Of a DNA stretch of 64,000 bases, positions 12,834-25,319 are shown piece by piece (position 1 is the stretch's first letter; each line of letters starts with the position of its first letter). This stretch comes from Maylandia zebra (lineage: Eukaryota > Chordata > Actinopteri > Cichliformes > Cichlidae), in assembly GCF_041146795.1 (NCBI RefSeq), contig NC_135180.1:34456294-34520293 (forward strand), read 5' to 3'. The notes beneath the pieces were generated by a model. That model ran no database searches, was not told where the DNA came from, and saw only the letters and a program-made list of their open reading frames with translations. Position numbers and translations under genes: made by a program.

Positions 12834-14059
12834 AGTTGGAGCAGGGGATGAGGAAGGAGCTGAACAAAATTCTGTTTCAGTACGCTGTGAGATGGGAGGG
12901 CTTCTGTGTCGGTGAGCTCAACCCTCTTGAGATGAAGGTGACATTGGATCTCTGTGGCTCAAAGGCCTGTGCAAGGCTTTTAGCGAGAGAGGAAGAGAGA
13001 GGGAGAAAGAGATTCTACCTTCTTTATTCAGTTTAGATGACTGAAGGTGGAGTCAGCTTAAGGTGGCATCATTTCTACCTCCAAACTGAACTTGGGTTTC
13101 TGGAGACATCAAAGTTTTCTTTAAAATCTGATACAAAAGGATGTCTTATAATATGAGACAACCACAAAAATACATATCATTGTTAATAGAATAGTCAAAT
13201 GCTGAAATGTACATGAACCCAGGGAGTGTTAGTTTATAGTAAAATGCTGTAGATTTTTTTCTGAAAAACAGTTTTATCTATTTTTACACCAATTAAACAT
13301 TTACATTTATTTACTGAGATTCATAAACTGAATTGAGTAAAGATACTTTTAAGTGTTTTGGAGTTTGTTTGTTTTTTTAAACTGGATACACAGTATTTTA
13401 GTCCATGTGTGCATATTTCTGTGACATGTGACAGAATGATGAAAAACGCTGAATCATTCCCTGAATGAGACCCATGAAGAAAAAAAGAGGAACAATGCCA
13501 GCCTTGTTTTTTGGTGGCCAGTCACACAATCCCTTATAGCACAGAAAATACCTACTGGCCAAAAAAAGAAAAAGAAACAGGCATCTAATGAGTCCTCTTT
13601 ATGTCATTTGAGACCTATCTAGAGATTCTTGGATGACTTTATCCAGTTATATTACCTCATTTTAAGCCAGTTTCCTTAATGATGGCTAGGTAATACTGAA
13701 ATAAAGTGTGATGGGCAAATTAAACTTGATAATCTAAATGACCAGAAAATAAAAAAAATACAAATCAAGGTGTAGTAATGCCCAGATATTTTCCCATTCA
13801 AAAAATATTCACTCACAGCTGTTATGTCTTTTTTTCTTTGGTACTGTCTGTCCTGCAAATACTTTGGTCAAAGGACTAGAAAATGCCTAACAGTTAGGGA
13901 TATCTTCTAAAAAGTCTTCACATCTTCTTGAGAATAGGGGCTTGGCTAATAAGTGAACTCTGTGTCATTAAAGGCTATCCACTAATATACAGAGGTCACA
14001 TCGGGTCAGTGATTGGCTACAACAGCATTAAAATGATTTGTTTATCAGCACTAATTAGA
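12834..14059. other. Intergenic, includes promoter side of the 12165-12833 claudin
   Basis: About 200 bp next to the ATG are less AT-rich and probably hold the 5' UTR and promoter of the minus-strand claudin, but I see no convincing TATA box. The remainder is AT-rich without recognisable features. Confidence 0.45.
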
Positions 14060-14490
14060 TTGACCAGTGCTCAGAACAAAGAGTCCAAAGAACTGACTGA
14101 AGATTTAAGAAGGAGAAACATAGGTTTGCACAAGCTGGGAGGGTCTCTTGGGGCTATTTCTAAATAACTGCAGATCTGAAAATCTTTGGTTCAAATAATT
14201 TTACGTGAATACAAGTTATTCAGATGTGTCACTCAAACTCTTACCCTCAGATGAAAGAAATTTGTTAGGTTGCTCAGGAACAAGAAAGTAACTGCCAAGA
14301 CTCAGGCCTGCAATGAACAGTAAACTACTGGAATGTCAGATCTCAACCTTAATGGAAATTTGTGTACTTTGCTTAAAAGTCAGGCCTATGCTAGGAAATG
14401 GACCCATTTAAATTCAAATATCCAGAAAGAATTATCCCAGAAGCTTGTTGATGGCTACCAAAAGCATGTGGTTGAGGTGCAATTTAACTA
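14060..14490 (+). mobile_element. Tc1-like transposon relic, internally deleted
   Basis: Plus-strand reading gives the two ends of a fish Tc1 transposase and lacks the middle. At 14080-14160 a frame reads KELTEDLRRRN followed by GLHKLGGSLGAISK, the N-terminal paired-like DNA-binding region. A stop follows. Remnants of the next helices are visible to about 14330. At 14380-14485 another frame reads WKWTHLNSNIQKELSQKLVD then a stretch ending VVEVQFN and a stop, the typical Tc1 C-terminus. The DDE catalytic core is absent, so this is a dead, deleted copy. Terminal repeats were not found. Family call rests on remembered Tc1 motifs. Confidence 0.72.
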
Positions 14491-17400
14491 AATTTAACTA
14501 AAATTAATAGGGGAGTATAAGTCAGTAAAGATGTATGCTATGCAATCATTCCACCCTGAAAAAGAACAATTCAAAGAAATCATTAAGAGGCCAAAATCTC
14601 CTTGAAATTCTTGTGCATCATCAGTGTCTGAAAACGTCTGGCCACAACTGTAAGCTGGGAGTAGTAATAGTTCTCCATTCTGCAACCACACAGTCTTTCA
14701 TCATCATGACACATGCCTGCCAGAAGTCTGTTGTTAGTCAACAGAAATATACTGAATAGTACTCCCTTTGTTGCCAAATAAGTATTAATAATGTGACTTA
14801 AAATATAAATAAATAAATACAAAAGCTTTATCGGTTAGAAACAATAGTAGCACAGTGGTGATGCAGTGATTTACCTAAACATGCAAACATACATGGAATA
14901 CAGTACATAAAGAAATAACTAAAGAATTTGTACATACAGTACTTTGCTTCATTTATTATTTCATCAGTTTTGACAAAACCACCTCTGTGTTCTAAAGACG
15001 GCTGTAGGGACTCACTGTTGTACCTCTGCTTACCTCTTCTGTACAGATTGACAATTTGTACAACTTTCCCCCCTACCTTGTTCAAATTTTTACACATTTT
15101 TTGTCCTTCCTTGAGAATGTCTTCTTCACAGACACTTTTTCCCTCAGACCATTTCTAATCGTACTTCAATGAACAGACTCAACTGAAGGGCCTATTTCTT
15201 GACTATAAAATACTGTTCATCTGCTGTAGTTTCTTTTTGGGCTTTTCCCTTCTACTTTTGTCCTACACTTTTCCAGTTTCTTCAGAACTTTTAAGAAATA
15301 TCCTGCGCACAATGCCAAGGTATGCACAACTATTTTAAGTAATGTAACTATTTGGCTAATAGCTATTTGGTAAACACCTTGTTGGTGTGAAAATATTAAA
15401 ATATTATTTTATGGCTGTCAAACTGTGTTATATTTTGCATCATATATTATATTTCGGAGATTCAAGTAAGGAAATGCTGCGTGTTGTTACAACAGGTTGA
15501 TAGTATGTTAGTAACAAAATACCTAAGTTACCTGTTATGTGTAGACACAACACTGGTTCCTCCCTGAGTTCTCTTTTTATGTTTGTATAAAAATAAAACT
15601 CACTCAGGTGTCTTCTGTACAAGCCTTTTATGCTCGACTGATTCATATTATCAGATACAATGACTGGATTGAAAAACAGTGAAAAAGCAGCCAGTTTCCA
15701 TATAAACACTGTGAAAGAGCTCAGAAAGCCTGGAGCACTACTCAGTATCACTTTAAAATTTACAGGTAAGTCCGGTTCCATGGAGGAAACATGAAAAGAA
15801 ATGGGGAGTGGCTGGAGACTTTTGCACAGTACCATGCATGGATAATATGTTATGGGAGCTTTAAGATGTTCTTTCCTGCGTGCCTCAGCTGTGGTGACCA
15901 TTTCTTGATATCACACATGTAGCAACTCGCACACCTTGCTCAACATTTACCTGTTATGGGAACCAGTCTGACCTGTTCAATGAAGGTGCTCCTGGTTGTT
16001 GTCACTGTACGCTAAAGTGTACTAATCCTAAGTATAAATGTATACCAATTATTGTTAACATTAAGCTGAAGAATTTCTTTTGTTGTTTGATTTGATTGCT
16101 TTTTAATTGTTATTTAAAAACAAGCGTCTGTTGTTGAAAAATACTGTAGTGAACTAATCCAGTTTAAGCTAATACAGCTTAGTGCAATCAGCATTGTTAC
16201 AGTGATTGAAAGCACCATGAATCATGTAAGGAAATAGTAAAATAAAAGGAAATAAAAGCTGTTCCTGTATAGAGCTGTAACGGTCTACACAGGCTTTACG
16301 AGTCTTTCCCCAGGGCAAAATACAACCTGACAACAATTCTTATAGAATTCAAAACAACACCTGCATGCTTGTATTTATCATAGAACAAACAGCATTCTTT
16401 TTTTAGGGGGGGGGGGGGTAGCTCTCATCTCAACCATATGAGCATCATAAGTTGTAAATTAGCAAACCAAAAGTAGATCCGTCTAAAACGGGCCAACTGT
16501 CGTTTTAAGTTTTCTTGAAACCTGTTCAGTCACAAAGACATCCATATTTGGTGCGTTGTTATGTTGTGTCGTGCAGACTAGTCTCTGAAGTTGCGAAACA
16601 TTAAAGGGCACGTCGATGTACTCATTGAGATTAGTTCTTAGCATGTCATCCTCTTGGCATTACAATGCCCACAAATGCAGTTCGCTCTAAACTGAAACTG
16701 GGCACAAACAGTTTGCATGGTACTTTTATTTATTGCATTACATCTGATCAAGCAGTTTAAATTTAAGGTTTAGTAACGCTGGGTGGTTAGCGCTTGCGTT
16801 CATCCTCATGCCCTGGATGTTTTTGTTTATTTGGCAACATAAACAGAGCAAGCACCTTCTGTTTTTCTAACACAAGTTGCAAGTGGCCTGTACTTTTTGA
16901 ACACCTGTTAATTAATTTTGTGTGTAATGTGGTGGTTTGTATTTAACGGCATTGCTCAATGAATCATTGTATAAAAACTAAATAACCTGTTGTCATCTCT
17001 TTGAACAGAGATATTAATAGAATGTATTAAGGGGCTAATAGGAGTGCTACTGTCAACAGACCTGACTTCAGTAAGCTCCAAATAACAGATTAAACAAGAA
17101 AAAGACCACTGTGAACAACAACGCACAAACACACACAGACATCTTCCAAGAGTGTGATTTTAAACCACTGCCCTCTGAGAGTAAATATTAACAGGTGTGT
17201 TTTATACAGGATGTTATCATTTCGGGTCTAAAGAAGCTCCTATTTGGCAGACTGAAAGATTTCAGGTTCCCGTTGGTGTCATGTGATAATAAGACACGGC
17301 AAAAATGAGTGAGTCATTGAGCAACACACCATGTTGTGCCTAAATCATCCACTGAAACTGTGACGCTACCTGAGCAACTGGCACGCAGCCCCCAGTGATG

Positions 17401-19320
17401 ATATCATACAGATACAAGCAAACCACAGTTTTATCTGATGAAAATCCTAGACAGTATAACAATTTCCCTTACATCAGAAAATCTAACTTTTTCCATAGGA
17501 ACCAGTAACAAAACATTGATCTCATATACAAGAAGATACCTTGAGCATATGACAACTTATAACTTATAAACAGGTGCAAAAACTATTAAATAGGTCAGGT
17601 AGGTTTTACATACAAAGCTTATGGGCCTTACAGCATATAAAATAACACACAATCCCTCATCTGCAGTTTTATTTTGTTTATTTCTTTGCATCGTAACCCT
17701 TCAAGTTTGACTAAAGGGTTGGGCAACTGAATAACAACCAAAGGCAGCCGTTACTGTGAAGTCTGAGCTTGTTCCAGACAACTCCCTTTGTCATTTTCCC
17801 ACAGCTCAAGCATTCAAGTCTCTTACCTGTTGTATCAAAATTTGTACTGTTGGCTTTTGCAGGGATACTTACGCATTGTTATGCTTTTTAAGCACAGTTT
17901 AATTACTTGATCGCATGTCTTGGCAGTTTTTTAAGTAACATTTTTTAACAGTTACATTTAAATTTTGTTCACCATCTGAATCTTAAAATGATCTTACATG
18001 TATGTGAATATTTTCTTATTACCCACGAGTTTGACACGAGGAGTCATGAGGTAAATGATTGCAGCATAAGGCCTATCAGGAGTAATCTGGCCCTGAAAAA
18101 TCTCTCCTCAGAGTCTTAATTGTGAAAATTCCTCCCAGCCTCCTTGTGTCTGGAACCTAATCTCCATAGCCAGGCTCAAGTACCTTTAATGATCCTACCT
18201 TGGAAAAAATAGAGGTATTATGGTCCTTACCGCAGTTCTGGCTCTAAAACACTGCCTCTATTCATTTCGGGGACAATCTGATTCTCCCTCTACCTCCCTT
18301 AGCCCCCACTCACTATTCCCTCTTTTAGTAATAGTCTGTCACCTGAAATCACTGTTCCTGGTGTTTGCTATTTCTCTAACATCTCAACCCTGATGTCTTC
18401 AGAATACTGTGGAAAACTATCTGTAAGTCAAGTGGGATCTGGACTGCAAAATATACATTCTCTCTGAGGACATCCTGTAAGAGCTGCAAGTATTTAAGGA
18501 CTGACATCACTGCAAGGTCAGCTTTAAACCTTTTTACTCTTTTCATGCTAACTAATATAAATTATTTTCTTGAGGCTGTAAAGGAGGTTGACAACAAATC
18601 TATCATTCTTTTTCATTCATTTCAGCATGAAATAGCATTCTCTTTACATTTGCTGACAAGCAGGGCATGTGTGCTTTCAGTGAATGATAAGAATGGTGTG
18701 AGTGCACCTGCACAGTGTAAAGTTTATGAGAGTCTTTTCTAAAAAGCTGTTTTGGAAGACATTTGGGTTCAGCTAATGTACATTTAAACAACTATTCAAT
18801 TCAGATTAAGTATTATTAATATTAGTTTATATTATTTGGACAGTCAGGATTTTCTTTCTCTAGACTGAGGCATTATTGAATTTCAGAAATAACTTGTTTT
18901 CAGTGGATCTGTTATCCTGACTTGTATAGTTAATCAAAAAAAAAAGGTTAACTATACTACAAAAAAGTATAACAATTCGATCTGTATATTTAGGAACCAG
19001 TTGGAGAAGCTTTTTTTTTTTCATAGTTCCTCAAAACCTGACATTTTACATATGCATGATTGTTACTTCACAACAGTAAAGTAGTTTCAGTCATTGTTAC
19101 TGCAACACATCAAAAAACATGGGACAAAAAATATCTTCTATGGGCAATGCTTCTGCCACACCCGTGAGTCATAAGGTAGCTTTTCCACCTGCAACGATTA
19201 CCCAACTGAGACCAAAACTGACATGATGATACACGTTTGGGGTTGAGATTAGGGATGAGAACCGTAAGGACGTCACAGCTCTGTGTAACTTTGCATGTGT
19301 CAAGCCCCTCCTCAGTTAAG
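14491..19320. other. Intergenic, 4.8 kb divergent spacer between claudin blocks
   Basis: No gene is recognised. A 153-codon open frame at 15440-15901 (minus) has no family features and looks fortuitous. A G13 run sits at about 16407-16419. A 9-bp inverted repeat, TATAGTTAA/TTAACTATA, flanks an A-run near 18926-18957. The spacer separates the minus- and plus-strand claudins and may hold shared control elements, but none can be named from sequence. Confidence 0.5.
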
Positions 19321-19330
19321 TATAAAAAAG
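19321..19330 (+). promoter_or_regulatory. TATA box of the 19434-20066 claudin
   Basis: TATAAAAAAG lies 113 bp upstream of the ATG and predicts a start site near 19350 with an 80-nt unspliced 5' UTR. A good match to TATA, with GC-rich sequence just after it. Confidence 0.65.
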
Positions 19331-19433
19331 GCCCGTTCCAGACTTATTCAAACATTTACACTTGGGGATCTTTCAAGCAAGACTAACTTTCTGGACATTT
19401 TTTGAAATACTGCAAGAAATTTTCTGAGGAAAT

Positions 19434-20066
19434 ATGGCTTCGGCTGGCTTTCAGATGCTGGGCACTGCCCTGTGCATTATTGGATGGATTGGGGTCATTG
19501 TTATCTGTGCTTTACCTCAGTGGAAAGTTACAGCCTTCATCGGCCAGAACATTGTCACAGCTCAAACTACATGGGAAGGCATCTGGATGACCTGTGTAGT
19601 CCAGAGCACAGGCCAGATGCAGTGCAAAGTTTATGATTCAATGCTGGCCCTGTCTTCAGACCTCCAGGCTGCTCGAGCCCTTACTATCATCGCGATCCTG
19701 CTTGGTGTCATTGGCATCCTACTGGCCATGGCTGGAGGGAAATGCACCAACTGTGTGGAGGATGAGAGCTCAAAAACCAAAATTGGCATTGCAGCTGGAG
19801 TGGTCTTCATCATTGCAGGTGTTTTGTGCCTTGTCCCAGTGTGCTGGACAGCAAACACCGTCATACAGGAATTCTACAGTCCAATGTTAATTGCTTCTCA
19901 GAAGAAGGAACTGGGAGCTTCTCTGTTCATTGGCTGGGGAGCAGGAGGCCTCCTCATCATCGGTGGTGCATTCCTCTGTGCCAACTGTCCTCCCAAGGAT
20001 AACTACTCTGCCAAGTACTCAGCTCCCCGTTCATCTGCTCCAGCTGCAAACAAGGGCTACGTTTGA
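19434..20066 (+). CDS. Claudin, claudin-3/4-like (210 aa, single exon)
   Basis: Tight-junction four-pass protein. Signature residues are W30, G49-I50-W51, C54 and C64, with Lys after the second Cys. The usual PMW before loop 1 is PQW here. Membrane segments are at about 8-28, 80-101, 117-139 and 161-183. CANCPP follows TM4, then a short Ser/Ala/Tyr tail ending NKGYV, a PDZ ligand. Of the genes here it looks closest to the zebrafish ZF-A89/cldnd-e type by general impression, not by comparison. First plus-strand claudin. The polyadenylation signal is at 20424-20429. Confidence 0.96.
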   Translation: MASAGFQMLGTALCIIGWIGVIVICALPQWKVTAFIGQNIVTAQTTWEGIWMTCVVQSTGQMQCKVYDSMLALSSDLQAARALTIIAILLGVIGILLAMAGGKCTNCVEDESSKTKIGIAAGVVFIIAGVLCLVPVCWTANTVIQEFYSPMLIASQKKELGASLFIGWGAGGLLIIGGAFLCANCPPKDNYSAKYSAPRSSAPAANKGYV

Positions 20067-20423
20067 GGAGAAACAAGGAAAAGGAAAAGCTGAGAAAGCC
20101 AAGAGACTAAAAAAAAGACATGAATCAAATGCGTTGTGGTCTTATTGATTGATTCATGTTGACACTTTAAATATTTCAATATTTCTATCGTGCTTGTTTG
20201 AAAATTGCTAAGAAAAAAAGCCCACCGCACCCAAAACTGGGCGTGGTGCACACAATGTCCCATACGGTGGAGTCACAAAATGCTGTAAAGTTCATCATGC
20301 TACTTGGATTTGTTGTATTTTTCATTCATTCATTTTCCTTTGATATTATCCATTTGTATCTTTTTGCATAACATTTCATGTGTGTTCAGTGTGTTTTTTA
20401 TTCATAGACGTTTTTAAACTGTA

Positions 20424-20429
20424 AATAAA
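20424..20429 (+). terminator. Polyadenylation signal of the 19434-20066 claudin
   Basis: AATAAA 358 bp after the stop codon, followed by a GT/T-rich stretch (TTTTGTGAGTTT) at about 20460. This gives a 3' UTR of about 0.38 kb. Confidence 0.6.
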
Positions 20430-20541
20430 GATGCGTTTTAAGCACTGCTCAACCAACATATTTTGTGAGTTTATCCTTTTTTTTATTTATTAAAACTGTA
20501 TAATGTTAAGTTTAAATGAAGTCTTATAAAAGAGGATATGA

Positions 20542-20575
20542 GGTAACACCTCTGTCTTACAACAGAGGTGTTACC
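20542..20575. repeat. Perfect 14-bp inverted repeat with 6-bp loop
   Basis: GGTAACACCTCTGT and its exact reverse complement are separated by CTTACA. It lies about 115 bp beyond the claudin poly(A) signal. Too short for a standard miRNA precursor. It could be the remnant of a small palindromic element or a structure affecting 3' end formation; function unknown. Confidence 0.6.
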
Positions 20576-20752
20576 ACCCATAACCATATTTTAGTTTATA
20601 GAACTAAATCAGTGTTTCTTTTTTGTTGGCCAAAAAAGAGTCCAAGCAGATAAAACTTATACAAATCAGAAATCAATATAATTATTAAATATATTGTAAT
20701 ATAATTAAATATAATATATCTAAGCACATATTTTTTTTAAAAAAATGATTAG

Positions 20753-20828
20753 TAGATAGTTGGGATAGGCTCCAGCGCCCCCCGCGACCCTGAAAAGGAT
20801 AAGCGGAAGCGAATGGATGGATGGATTA
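20753..20828 (+). repeat. Short fish interspersed-repeat tail (GGATAGGCTCCAG...GATGGATGG)
   Basis: The words GGGATAGGCTCCAGCGCC, GACCCTGAAAAGGATAAGCG and the terminal GAATGGATGGATGGAT are the 3' tail of a repeat found throughout teleost genomes. Only about 75 bp remain here. Degraded copies or pieces of the same repeat occur at 44028-44166, 45440-45657, 50750-50835 and 55508-55835. Assignment is from memory of the sequence. Confidence 0.65.
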
Positions 20829-20957
20829 GTAGATATATATAAGATACATATTTATCAAATCACTACTAGGAAACATGACTAATTTTTATGTAAAAATTCT
20901 TTAGTAGATGCATGAGCAGCTTAAAGATTTCCATAATGTACTTTAAAAAGAACAGTA

Positions 20958-21301
20958 CAATACCGTGAAAAAGTATTTGTCCCTGATTCATTGGTTTTTG
21001 CATATTTGTCACACTTTCAGATCATCATGTTTCAGATCATCAAATAAATTTTACTAATAGTCAAAAAACTCAAGTAACTACAAAAGTAGTTTTCAAAATT
21101 GGTTTCACTTATTAAGGGAAAAAAGCAAACGCGGTTTGTTTAGCCGTCGATAGGACGACTTACTGAGTTTCTTATCATTGGCCTTCTGCATAACCCAGTT
21201 TTACTCGTGCTTCAGGGCACAAACTGTTTGCCCAATTTAAGTGTGAAAAATGTGCAAAAAATAAGAAATCAGAAAGGGGGCAAATATTTTTCACAGCACT
21301 G
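20958..21301. mobile_element. Mariner-type MITE (about 345 bp) with TA flanks
   Basis: The left end reads CAATACCGTGAAAAAGTATT and the right end, read in reverse, starts CAGTGCTGTGAAAAATATTT. These are imperfect terminal inverted repeats flanked by TA on both sides, as expected for Tc1/mariner insertion. The inside (TTTTTGCATATTTGTCACAC, CAGATCATCAAATAAATTT) matches a common fish non-autonomous element as I recall it. No transposase is encoded. Confidence 0.7.
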
Positions 21302-22723
21302 TATTCTAGGAAAATAAGGCACTCCTTTTCCCTCCAAAACTGCTTCCTCTGAGTGACTCTTTAGTGAAGCGCTCCCTATCTGAGTAATTACTTGGCCAAC
21401 ACTGCCTCTTGCTGCAAAGAAGATATCACATCTTGCAGTTTTTTGTCTGACTGCTGAGTGAGACAAAAAAAACTGTTTCAACAGTCAAACGGTAGCATTT
21501 TAACCTTAAAAAATCTGTTAAACCTGAACCTTCAATACATCAGTATAGTATAAATGAACAAGGTTAGTCACTTATCTGATTAAAGATTTAAACATTTAGC
21601 ATAATGTCTGTGTAGGTTCTCAGTCATCCAGATCATGATATTCCAAGGAGCTTGAAAAAGAAGCGACTGGACTTCTGTAAGTTTTTGACAAGAGACCATC
21701 AAATAAAACAGGAAATTGCTAACACACTCAAACATATGAACTTGTCCCAGAGACAGGAGATAAATACAAGACAGCAGGAACAGAATGGGAACACAAAAGA
21801 GGATTAAAACCCTATAGCCAAATTCAAGCAGTAAAAACACAGATTTCAATATCACAAGGAAAGTAAAGCTAACATGGAGCTCGAACATAAATCCAATCTC
21901 AAAACCAAAAGAAAGTCATAAACCCCCAAAACACAGAATAAACCTTAAGACCTTTGGAACAGGAACACAGAACTAAAGGCATGAATTAGCACCAAAAGGA
22001 ACTTGTATCAGTTGTAAGCAAATCAAGGCCAACTCAAGTAAATCAAAATAAACACTAAGAAATAACAGAAATCTAAATATCAACAATACTGACTAAAACT
22101 AAAGAAAACTTAAATATTCCCAAAACTCAAAACTCTGGATCCCAGACAGAAAGACCCTGACATTTATAGCATATTTAAATCAACTGACCAAAGTGTTTAG
22201 AGGCCATAAAAAATATACATACAATTAAAAGTGCCTGAATAAAGACATTAGAAACATAATTAAACAATAATAGAAATAAATAAGACTCTGCTTGCACAAT
22301 GATAAACCAAGAATATTCTTTTAAAAGTCAGAGAAAATAAATAGGTTTTAAACAGCGTAGCGTGGCTTAGCATATTTGATTCTGCATTTTCAGCATATTT
22401 TTACACCAAATGTCCTTGCTATTGCAACCCAAAAAATTAAAAAGAAATAAAAGAAACCACAGAAGCAAAAAATTATTGTTGTTTGCTTTTTCATTTTTTT
22501 ATCCAACCTTGAAACTCTGGATTTCTGGCTGGTCAGCAATAATGAAGGTCACTAGGTCTGTTTGTGTGTAAACTCATCTGGCCAATGGCAGTTGACGACT
22601 GTGGTTTCGCATTCCCTTATGTCTGTGTCTCTTTTATTTCACACAACAAACTTTAAGCACAAGCTTACAGCATTTCCTCTGCATTCTTTTTGACCTTAAT
22701 GTTGGAGAAATTAAGACAACAAG
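21302..22723. other. Intergenic and promoter side of the 22724-23359 claudin
   Basis: Mostly AT-rich DNA. At about 21605-21690 the sequence (GTAGGTTCTCAGTCATCCAG, GAAGCGACTGGACTTCTGTA) resembles part of a widespread cichlid/medaka interspersed repeat, by memory. No gene. The last 150 bp should contain the claudin 5' UTR, but only a weak CTTTTATTT candidate TATA is seen near 22632. Confidence 0.45.
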
Positions 22724-23359
22724 ATGGTTTCTCAGGGGATTCAGATCACTGGTATAACAATGGCTATAGTTGGCTGGCTCTTGGAGATCACAGCATGCGG
22801 CTTACCCATGTGGAAGGTCAGTGCTTTTATTGGTGCCAACATCGTCACAGCTCAAACCTTCTGGAAGGGCTTGTGGATGGACTGTGTGGTGCAAAGTACA
22901 GGCCAGATGCAGTGCAAGGTGTATGACTCGATGCTGGCTTTGGAATCTGACCTACAGGCTGCTCGTGCCATGATTATCATCGCGATCCTTGTTGGAGTCT
23001 TTGGACTGATCTTGTCAGTTGCTGGTGGAAAATGCACTAACTGCATCAAAGAGGAGCGATCCAAAGCAAAAGTCTGCATCTGTTCTGGGGTTCTGTTCAT
23101 CATCTCGGGATTTCTCTGTCTCATTCCAGTCTGTTGGTCTGCCAACGCCGTCATCACCAATTTCTATAACCCAATGATGATGAATTTCCAGAAATATGAG
23201 CTGGGATCTGCACTGTATATTGGCTGGGCCGCTACTGGGTTGCTCTTAATGGGAGGGGGGCTCCTGTGCTGGAACTGCCCACCTAAATCTGAGCGCCGCC
23301 ACTATGTGCCCAAATATGCACCTGGAAAGTCAGTCTCCACATCAAGAGAATATGTTTAA
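22724..23359 (+). CDS. Claudin, claudin-3/4-like (211 aa, single exon)
   Basis: Tight-junction four-pass protein. Signature residues are W30, G49-L50-W51, C54 and C64, with Lys after the second Cys. The residue before GLW is Lys (FWKGLW), whereas most relatives here have an acidic residue at that site, so loop-1 charge and possibly pore selectivity may differ. An acidic residue (E21) lies inside the first membrane segment (WLLEITACG), which is unusual. After TM4 comes CWNCPP and a basic tail ending SREYV, a PDZ ligand. Start is the ATG giving MVSQGIQI. A poly(A) signal is at 24087-24092. Confidence 0.95.
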   Translation: MVSQGIQITGITMAIVGWLLEITACGLPMWKVSAFIGANIVTAQTFWKGLWMDCVVQSTGQMQCKVYDSMLALESDLQAARAMIIIAILVGVFGLILSVAGGKCTNCIKEERSKAKVCICSGVLFIISGFLCLIPVCWSANAVITNFYNPMMMNFQKYELGSALYIGWAATGLLLMGGGLLCWNCPPKSERRHYVPKYAPGKSVSTSREYV

Positions 23360-24092
23360 GGTGGTATTCCATTTCCACATGGACTCTCAAGGTCACAGAA
23401 ATAGCAAAGGTAGCAAACTGGAGATTGCTTTAAAACTAAGATATAAATTATCCACATATTTGAGATAATGTAAATATGGCTTAAAACTACTGCTTGTTGA
23501 ACGATGAGGTTTGGTCATGCTTTGTGTGGTTGTCAAGGTGATCTTTTCCACATCGGATGTTTTGTTTGGCCAAACATGTGAAGCTTATATCATAAACAAT
23601 GGCTGCATTCCATTTGGAGGTACCGGCAGGGCTTTGCGACTGAGTCATTTGATTCATTGTCACATCTGCATGAAATGAAATGTTATTATTGTTACCACTG
23701 TACTATTCCTTATGTGATTTCTCAAAAGGATTGGTGTAAAATACTTTCCTTAAACACCAAAGTATTCTGTGAAAGGGGCTTTTGTAATGTCTAATTTATA
23801 ATGGAATGTAGCTGTGTTCAGAATTTCTGTTATTTGTAGCATCATTATGATCGGTGTAAATTTTAAGTCAGTTTTCTGTCAATGACAAATTGATTAATAT
23901 TTATATCTTCTCTCACATATTACCTAAACAACCAGCAGCACATATATAACTGCTACTCAAGAAATGTGTCTTTAAAATTGTTTTCTTTTGCAAAACACTC
24001 TTTCTTGCCTTTGATGTATTTTCCTGAAAATAGAGAATTCTCTCCATTTTTCTGTTGGTGATCACTTGTAACATTTCAGCACTGCAAATAAA
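23360..24092 (+). other. Probable 3' UTR of the 22724-23359 claudin
   Basis: A 730-bp AT-rich stretch without coding signal that ends at AATAAA (24087-24092), followed by T-rich sequence from 24114. No nearer AATAAA was noticed. Confidence 0.5.
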
Positions 24093-25110
24093 CTGAAGTT
24101 TGTTCTGCATTCTTGATTTTTATTTTGGTCAAATTTTAGTGTATAAACTATATTATGGAGACAGGTGAATGTTGAGGAGTAGTAAAATGAAAGTCAAGCA
24201 AAAGGTGAGGCAAGTACACAATCCTCTACTGTAACTAAAGAGCAGATTAAGTACATCATTACTCTGATAATCTATTTTGCATGCCAGTTTGTCTCAAAAT
24301 ATGCCATAGATCAATACTGAAATATAGTATAATAAAACTATCAACGTGAGCAATAGCTGTAATATGACATAGTGAGGATTTTTTTTTATAACTTAAACGC
24401 ACCCATTGTTGTGTTAACAAGCTTTAGTTTCAAATTTTTATAAAAACCTAAATCATATATCACTCCATAAGAAAAAGGTGTGTTCTACTAACAAGCGAAA
24501 GTGTGAAAGTGGTTGGTAGAGCAGTATCGGGTAACTGGTATAACATGTGAGCACTTTGTTTTTACCCAACAGACATCTCGGTCATGGGATGTTATGGGTT
24601 TTCTTTAAAGTATCACCGTCAGCTGTATTTTATCCCATTCCTTTTATGTGATTATTATCAAAACGAAAACAAATAATCCAGTTTCTGTATGTACCTTTGA
24701 TCGCCTGTCAGATTGGCATAAAGTATATGAGAGAAATAACTATAGGCAGGCAACAGAGAAAACATTGTGAGTCTAAATGTGTTTGTTTTGTACCTCATCA
24801 CGTTTTTTCAAAAGCTTTTATTTTAGTTTTAATTTTAAAAAATGACAGCTAACAATTTAATTACTGAACCACAGAGAGAAGCAGCATGTCAGCTTTGTTA
24901 TTCCCTAAATAAATGAAATGAAGAAATACTGGCGAGTGTGTTAAACAAAATAAATAGATGAAAATAAATAAAATTAAACCATGTGTTTCATTTTAGCTTA
25001 TGGCCATACCACCTTGAGCTCACAAATCTGTCTGAATTTAGAACTAAACATTTAAAACAAATTTTCCAGTAAAAATCTATTTAGCTTCAAGTTACTCAGT
25101 TTTAGTGAGT
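24093..25110. other. Intergenic, no gene seen
   Basis: AT-rich spacer between the claudins at 22724 and 25699. No conserved ORF, RNA gene or recognisable transposon. Confidence 0.5.
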
Positions 25111-25246
25111 GTGTGAAGGATGGAGAGGGGTTATCCCAGTTTCAGGTACTTTAAACTTGACGAGTGATTGTTTCATCCAAAAGACTTATTATCACTGTGA
25201 GAAAAAGAGCCACATATGACACTAATCAGCTGTAGGCTAATTATCC

Positions 25247-25319
<73 letters not shown>

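Noticed and set aside
15440-15901. 153-codon minus-strand open frame
   Set aside because: No recognisable domain, no neighbouring exon or promoter signal, composition like surrounding DNA.
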